Below, one piece after another: positions 36,623 through 41,995 of a DNA stretch of 41,995 nucleotides (position 1 is the stretch's first letter; every line of letters begins with the position of its first letter). Made by a program: the position numbers and the translations under genes. The notes below the pieces were generated by a model. That model had not been told where the DNA came from, ran no database searches, and saw only the letters and a list, made by a program, of their open reading frames with translations. The stretch covers positions 1 to 41,995 of the forward strand of contig JAKORG010000040.1 of assembly GCA_029777945.1 (NCBI GenBank). The letters are read 5' to 3'. This stretch comes from Deltaproteobacteria bacterium. GTDB taxonomy: Bacteria; Desulfobacterota; Syntrophorhabdia; Syntrophorhabdales; Syntrophorhabdaceae.

Positions 36623-37938
36623 TAAATAAAGATTATCTGAATGTCCATTACATTTGTGCCTGTTGGACCTGTAATAATAAGATCATCTATTTTTTTAAAA
36701 AAATTATACGAATCGTTGTTTTTTAGATATTCCTCTGGCATCAATCCTAATCTTTTCGCCTTTATAACTGTATCACCTGTTGCATAGGCCCCTGCTGCAT
36801 CTGTTGGTCCATCAGTGCCGTCTGTGCCTACTGAAAGTAGAAATATTCCATCTATCCCCTCTATCTCAATAGCAAAGGCAAGGGCAAGCTCTGTATTTCT
36901 GCCACCCTTTCCACATCCAGTAATGGTAACTGTAGTTTCTCCACCACTTAAAAGACAAATGGGCTTTTCTATCTCATTTTTTTGCTTTTTCTTTTTATAT
37001 GTTTTGGCAATGTCAGAAAGCCACTTTCCTATTTCCTTTGCCTCACCTTCTATGTCAGTGGTTATGATTTCTGTATGAAAACCAAGCTCAATAGCCTTTT
37101 TCTTTGCTTGTTCAAGGGCAATTTTATTACTACCTATGATAATGTTTTCTGTATTAGCCAGTATATAATCGTCCTTTTTTAATGTCTCGCCAATTTCACC
37201 ATTTTTTCCTCTGTTTAATACTTCTATTACGCTTTTTGGTATGTTATCTAAGAGTTTGAATCTTTTTAATACCTCTATTGCATCATAATATGTAGTTGTA
37301 TCGAATGTGGTTGGCCCTGATGCAATGACATCGAGTCTATCACCTATCACATCAGATAGTATTAGAGATTTTATATAAGCAGGGTAGGTTAACTGGGCGA
37401 GTCTACCGCCTTTTACAGAGGAGATGTGTTTTCTTACTGTGTTTACATCGTTGATGTTTGCACCGGCTTCAAGTAAAAGTTTAGTTGTAATCTGCTTTTC
37501 CTCTAATTTTATAGGTTCCATAGGTGAGACAAGTAGTGCCGAACCACCTCCTGAGATAAGACATATTACAAGCGTTGAGTTATCTGCCTCTTTTAAAAGC
37601 TCAATTATTTTTTTCGTTGCTACAACCCCAGACTCATCGGGGATTGGATGGGCTGCCTCAAACACCTTAATTTTGTCTATTGAAGTTATACCTTTAGCAT
37701 GATTGTATTTTGTAATGATTATGCCCTTATCAATTATTTTGCCTAAGGATTCGTTTATTGCCATTGCCATTTCAAGACATGCCTTTCCAAAACCAATAAC
37801 AAAAACCCTTTTGATATTTTTTAAATGATAAAATGAAATAAGGGCCTCTCCTTGGGCTTTTACAGCCATAAAAGGATTTACAGATGAAATAGCTTTGTTA
37901 AAAATGTAAAAAGCCTTGGTCTTTGCTTCTTCTACCAT
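36619..37938 (-). CDS. Glycerate 2-kinase (GckA/TtuD, MOFRL type)
   Basis: A 439-residue kinase of the DUF4147-MOFRL family. The N-terminal part includes VFVIGFGKACLEMAMAI and AHPIPDESGV. The glycine-rich LISGGGSALLVSP (about 128-140) and the later LLSGGETTVTITGCGKGGRN bind nucleotide and substrate. The MOFRL-like end carries LSVGTDGTDGPTDAAGAYA. It phosphorylates glycerate to 2-phosphoglycerate, feeding lower glycolysis. It begins 6 bases after the truncated livH, so it was probably in that gene's operon. Confidence 0.9.
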   Translation of the reverse strand: MVEEAKTKAFYIFNKAISSVNPFMAVKAQGEALISFYHLKNIKRVFVIGFGKACLEMAMAINESLGKIIDKGIIITKYNHAKGITSIDKIKVFEAAHPIPDESGVVATKKIIELLKEADNSTLVICLISGGGSALLVSPMEPIKLEEKQITTKLLLEAGANINDVNTVRKHISSVKGGRLAQLTYPAYIKSLILSDVIGDRLDVIASGPTTFDTTTYYDAIEVLKRFKLLDNIPKSVIEVLNRGKNGEIGETLKKDDYILANTENIIIGSNKIALEQAKKKAIELGFHTEIITTDIEGEAKEIGKWLSDIAKTYKKKKQKNEIEKPICLLSGGETTVTITGCGKGGRNTELALAFAIEIEGIDGIFLLSVGTDGTDGPTDAAGAYATGDTVIKAKRLGLMPEEYLKNNDSYNFFKKIDDLIITGPTGTNVMDIQIIFIY

Positions 37939-37944
37939 TTATTT

Positions 37945-38228
37945 TTAAACTTCTATGGGTTTAAAAATCAGTATTATGCCCATAATAATAAAGACCATTG
38001 TCTCAGCTGCAGGACCCCAAAACCTACCTGTTATTGCCATGACAAGTCCAAGCATAAAGGCTGAAACAAATGTTCCCTTTAAATTTCCCAGTCCACCCAC
38101 AACCACTACGGCAAAGCTTATTAAAAGGACCATCATCCCCATATATGGATGAACAGATGTAATAGGGGCATAAAGAACACCACCTAATGCAGCGAGGCAA
38201 CTGCCTATTATAAATAGGGTAAAGTGTT
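37945..38228 (-). pseudogene. Truncated LivH-type branched-chain amino acid ABC permease
   Basis: Only about the last 94 residues of a LivH-family permease remain. Recognisable stretches are SCLAALGGVLYAPITSV and SFAVVVVGGLGNLKGTF. The first part (normally about 200 residues) is missing and an in-frame stop appears at about 38227-38229, where unrelated sequence begins. No livM, livG, livF or livK is in the window. The truncation point is close to the IS3 debris, so a mobile-element rearrangement probably removed the rest. An internal ATG at 38142 could still start a 65-residue fragment. Confidence 0.75.
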
Positions 38229-38422
38229 ATTTAAGCCACCAATTCTATAATGATTTATACTGTTTTTCATAGAGCAAATTCAACAGTTTTTTAACTTGGT
38301 CATCAATAGAGTAATTACGATGATTAAACTATACTTTCCCCCAAATCCTGGATACTCCCTTAAGTTTGGTTTCCCTCTGATTCGGTATGGTATATAATAA
38401 AACAGAGGAGGGAGAAGGAAAG
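38229..38422. other. Junk junction between truncated livH and the IS3 remnant
   Basis: About 190 bases of AT-rich sequence. On the minus strand a 27-codon open stretch (about 38240-38325, containing IDDQVKKLLNLLYEKQ) ends in TAG at about 38240 and may be the tail of another lost gene. The last part (38380-38415) holds TATATAAT-like sequence within a CCTCTG/CAGAGG inverted repeat and probably served as transposase promoter. No insertion-sequence terminal repeats could be matched. Confidence 0.3.
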
Positions 38423-38736
38423 ATGAGTGGAGAAAGGAGAAAACTTGACGCAGCATTGAAGGTTCAAATTGTACTTGAAGCTATTCGAGGTAAAAGGACG
38501 GCAGCAGAGATAGCATCTTAAGTATGGAGTTCATCCTAATCAGATTACTGCCTGGAAGAGGTATCTTCTTGATCAGCTGCCCCAGATATTTTCCAAAGGG
38601 AATAGCAGTAAGGAAAAGGCCTATGAAGAGGAGAGAGAAGCATTGCTCAAGAAGATAGGTGAGCTCGCGATGGAGTTGGACTGGCTTCAAAAAAAATTGC
38701 ATACCTTCCCGTCAAAGAGAGGAAAGGATTTATAAC
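38423..38736 (+). pseudogene. IS3 transposase orfA, frameshifted
   Basis: The first 32 codons run to a TAA at about 38519. Removing a single T restores IASKYGVHPNQITAWK, the standard continuation in IS3 orfA, to a natural end at 38736. The C-terminal LAMELDWLQKKL is the usual dimerisation region that ends OrfA in this family. The frameshift makes the element inactive. Confidence 0.8.
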
Positions 38737-38739
38737 AAT

Positions 38740-39188
38740 GGAAGATGGTTTACCCATTTGGAGGCAATGTGAGCTTACATCTATTCCACGGTCAAGCTAT
38801 TACTATAGACCCATGCCTGAATCATGAAGACCCTAAACCTCGTTATCAGATCCCATTTGATGGCTGTGAGAATAAAAAAGCTCATACCTGGTCTTATAAA
38901 TCATTCTGATCGTGAAACTCAGTATTGCAGCCATGAATACCAGTATCTTCTGAAACAATTTGAAATGAAACCCTCAATGATAAGAAAAGGCAACTGTTAT
39001 GACAATGCCCCCATGGAGAGTTTCTGGGGAACCATGAAGAATGAGCTTGTATATCACCAATGTTACAAAACACGGGAACAGGCGTTCAGAGAGATAACAG
39101 AATATATTGAAGTGTTTTATAATCGGTAGTGGCGACAGAAGAGGCCTGGATACTTAACTCCTGTTGTCTATTGGAGACAGTTTGCTAT
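38740..39188 (+). pseudogene. IS3 transposase orfB remnant with internal deletion
   Basis: Intact orfB would be about 270-290 codons; here about 150 remain. The N-terminal piece is out of frame or stopped. From about 38900 the integrase-core end is recognisable: NHSDRETQYCSHEYQYLL, RKGNCYDNAPMESFWGTMKN with the catalytic Glu of the DDE triad, and ITEYIEVFYNR, followed by an in-frame TAG in place of a coding codon and then GYLTPVVYW. The first Asp of the DDE triad is lost. Confidence 0.78.
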
Positions 39189-39275
39189 GTATAATAAGGA
39201 TGCAGCATGTAATATTTGGTCTCCACGATTGACATCAGGGGTCAACTTGCCCATTCTGTTCATCCTACTCGCAGT

Positions 39276-40832
<1,557 letters not shown>

Positions 40833-40866
40833 CATTATTTTTTAAATTTATTCTATTGACAAAGAA

Positions 40867-40895
40867 ATTTTATATAAGTAAAAAAAGGATGTCAA
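40867..40895 (-). promoter_or_regulatory. Probable cassette promoter (Pc)
   Basis: On the minus strand, TTGACA (40890-40895) and TAAAAT (40867-40872) are separated by exactly 17 bases. Transcription would start near 40860 and cross the attI junction into the HD-GYP cassette. On the plus strand the same segment has TTGACA at 40856-40861 pointing into the integrase gene, so two promoters face each other. Confidence 0.7.
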
Positions 40896-40916
40896 TGAAA
40901 ATTTAGCGAAAAATTA

Positions 40917-40967
40917 TTGTTTTTTTGAAATAATTCAAGCATAATAATCAAATATTATTTATTATGC
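40917..40967 (+). promoter_or_regulatory. Possible integrase promoter with palindromic operator
   Basis: TTGTTT (40917-40922) and CATAAT (40940-40945) are 17 bases apart, upstream of the integrase ATG at 40995. A perfect inverted repeat, GCATAATAA at 40939-40947 and TTATTATGC at 40959-40967, covers the -10 and would be well placed for a repressor. It is not the CTGT-N8-ACAG LexA box of Proteobacteria. Confidence 0.45.
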
Positions 40968-40994
40968 TGAATTTATTTAAATTTAGAGATTGTT

Positions 40995-41803
40995 ATGCTA
41001 AAGGCTTACGAAAACTTTTTAAATAAAAAGGGGAACATAAAACCTCAATACATTCCATACTACTTGAAGTGGGTTTCGGATTGTTATAATTTTTTAAACC
41101 AACCCCTTTCTGCCAGATTGAACAGCGATCAGAAAAGGCAGTTCCTAAAGGATATGGGGAAGAAATACGAAGAGTGGCAGGTCAACCAGGCGGATACGGC
41201 TTTAAGATTATACGATTACTTTCTTTCACAAACACAATTGCCAGAGAGGGGAGACATATCTTCCGATAAAGAGAGTTGGCGTTCCCTTGAAGAGAAGATG
41301 CGCGAGGCTTTGAGGCTTAGGCATAGATCCCTAAGTACCGAAAAAACCTATCTTCTCTGGCTAAAAAATTTTAAGGACTTTGTCAATTACAAAAGCCCGG
41401 ATCAGCTTGATGGAACAGATTTACAGGATTTTTTGAGCCAGCTTGCTGTGGAGAAAAGAGTTTCTCCCTCTACCCAGAATCAAGCGCTTAATGCGATCGT
41501 CTTTTTTTACCGGCACGTCCTGGATAAAAATATCGAACAGGTTTTGAGTGCTGTTCGGGCCAAACAGAAAAGACACCTACCGGTAGTTCTTACCACAAGA
41601 GAGGTGCAAAACATATTTGACCAGATGTCGGGAACAACGAAGCTGATGGCAATGTTGATATATGGAGCTGGGTTAAGGCTTCAAGAATGTTTGCAGTTGA
41701 GGGTTAAAGATATTGATCTTGAACAAAGTACAATCATTATCAGGTCAGGGAAAGGAGATAAGGATAGAAGGACTGTTCTTCCTGACGCTCTGAATGACCT
41801 GTT
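40995..41803 (+). pseudogene. intI: Integron-type tyrosine recombinase (IntI), C-terminally truncated
   Basis: About 270 codons remain of an integrase that should have roughly 380 or more. An extra N-terminal helical region (about residues 1-90) precedes the SAM-like DNA-binding domain (RHRSLSTEKTYLLWLKNF). The stretch STQNQALNAIVFFYRHVL is typical of integron integrases. The catalytic domain begins with LLPVVLT-like sequence, the first catalytic Arg in IYGAGLRLQECLQLRVKDID and the Lys in RSGKGDKDRRTVLP. The H-x-x-R and Tyr are lost because an insertion sequence joins at about 41803; the frame then runs into it to 41876. Divergent from the cassette, as in integrons. Confidence 0.82.
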
Positions 41804-41995
41804 TTTTATATTATTAGACAAAATAATATATTTTAGTGAGAACATTTTCGGTTATAATTGTATACAGGAGGCATAAACAGATGAATGAAAAGCAAGCAAG
41901 AAGACCGAACAGGGTTTTCACACCAGAACAAAAATATGAGATATTAAAGGATATAGAAAAATACCCGACCATAAGAGAAGGTTTGCAAAAACATC
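41803..41995 (+). mobile_element. Left end of an insertion sequence, cut by the window edge
   Basis: Homology to integrase stops near 41803 and AT-rich sequence begins, including ATATTATT and AATAATAT arms of a small inverted repeat (about 41808-41830). A ribosome site CAGGAGG at about 41866-41872 precedes the transposase-like frame. The exact end and any target-site duplication cannot be seen because the other end lies outside. Confidence 0.65.
41881..41995 (+). CDS. Transposase OrfA-like protein (partial)
   Basis: The first 38 codons of a helix-turn-helix protein beginning MNEKQARRPNRVFTPEQKYE and continuing with KDIEKYPTIREGLQKH, then cut by the window edge. The FTPEQKYEILKDIE pattern is common in small transposase proteins of IS3-like elements. 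A good Shine-Dalgarno (AGGAGG) lies 8-9 bases upstream. It belongs to the element that truncated the integrase. Confidence 0.65.
   Translation, partial: MNEKQARRPNRVFTPEQKYEILKDIEKYPTIREGLQKH

Larger units (their letters stand above)
38423..39215 (+). mobile_element. Decayed IS3-family insertion sequence
   Basis: An orfA/orfB pair in the IS3 layout. orfA (38423 to about 38736) starts MSGERRKLDAALKVQ and has the helix-turn-helix ALKVQIVLEAIRGKRTAAEI, but one extra base at about 38518-38521 shifts the frame; it resumes as KYGVHPNQITAWKRYL and ends in a leucine-zipper-like stretch. orfB starts near 38740 but stops after about 27 codons and lacks its central third. Its 3' part survives (see separate entry). 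Ends are approximate because no terminal repeats were found. Confidence 0.8.

Noticed and set aside
38824-39129. A seemingly intact 101-codon transposase gene
   Set aside because: It is the surviving 3' part of an IS3 orfB; the first DDE aspartate is missing and there is an internal deletion, so it is listed as a pseudogene.
39210-39275. Start of a second cassette gene beyond the attC (minus strand, ATG near 39263)
   Set aside because: An open stretch of about 30 codons exists after the attC, but it runs into the IS3 remnant and shows no recognisable protein; it cannot be supported as a gene.

Overview
The window looks like a low-GC, Gram-negative, anaerobic bacterial chromosome of deltaproteobacterial (Desulfobacterota) or neighbouring type. 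Gram-negative character rests on lolA, a BamD/LptA-type lipoprotein and several TRAP and periplasmic components. An anaerobic, acetyl-CoA/CO-type metabolism is suggested by a CooC-like nickel-insertion ATPase, a radical SAM enzyme and an acetyl-CoA synthetase. The exact lineage cannot be fixed from sequence reading alone.

Positions 1-19,065 are mostly housekeeping. A zapB-like/zapA pair is followed by a 6S RNA whose 5' strand lies inside the 3' end of zapA, then rny, a YmdB-type phosphoesterase and tyrS. Next come thioredoxin, a hotdog thioesterase, a BamD-LptA fusion lipoprotein, rsmG and a eukaryotic-type hexokinase. A tightly overlapping minus-strand operon proC-pcm-rpoS-murJ faces a plus-strand operon recO-cooC-plsC-ftsK-lolA. 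A polyprenyl-phosphate sugar transferase closes this part.

Positions 19,066-38,228 are metabolism and signalling. An lsrF-like thiolase/aldolase and a zinc alcohol dehydrogenase run into a PAS histidine kinase and a NarL-type regulator. A probable small RNA or terminator with a C-rich loop precedes a stand-alone receiver, then parA-parB. A receiver-only regulator heads a TRAP transporter operon (dctQ, dctM, dctP), followed by a YeiH/TauZ-type exporter with its own promoter and terminator. Carbonic anhydrase plus a radical SAM protein (minus strand) diverge from acs, which has a good promoter and terminator. A GDT1-family exporter gene carries an in-frame TGA at codon 33. After it come a methyltransferase-like protein, glycerate 2-kinase and a truncated livH.

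Positions 38,229-41,995 are mobile. A decayed IS3 element (frameshifted orfA, internally deleted orfB) abuts a miniature integron. The integron has a divergent IntI-type integrase gene, a cassette promoter pointing away from it, a recombined attI junction, and one 1,546-bp cassette encoding a PAS-GAF-HD-GYP protein. The cassette ends in a clear attC hairpin that contains the gene's stop codon. The integrase is cut short by another insertion sequence running off the right edge, so the cassette is probably frozen in place. This integron is the most notable find of the window and was recognised from its architecture, not from any database search.
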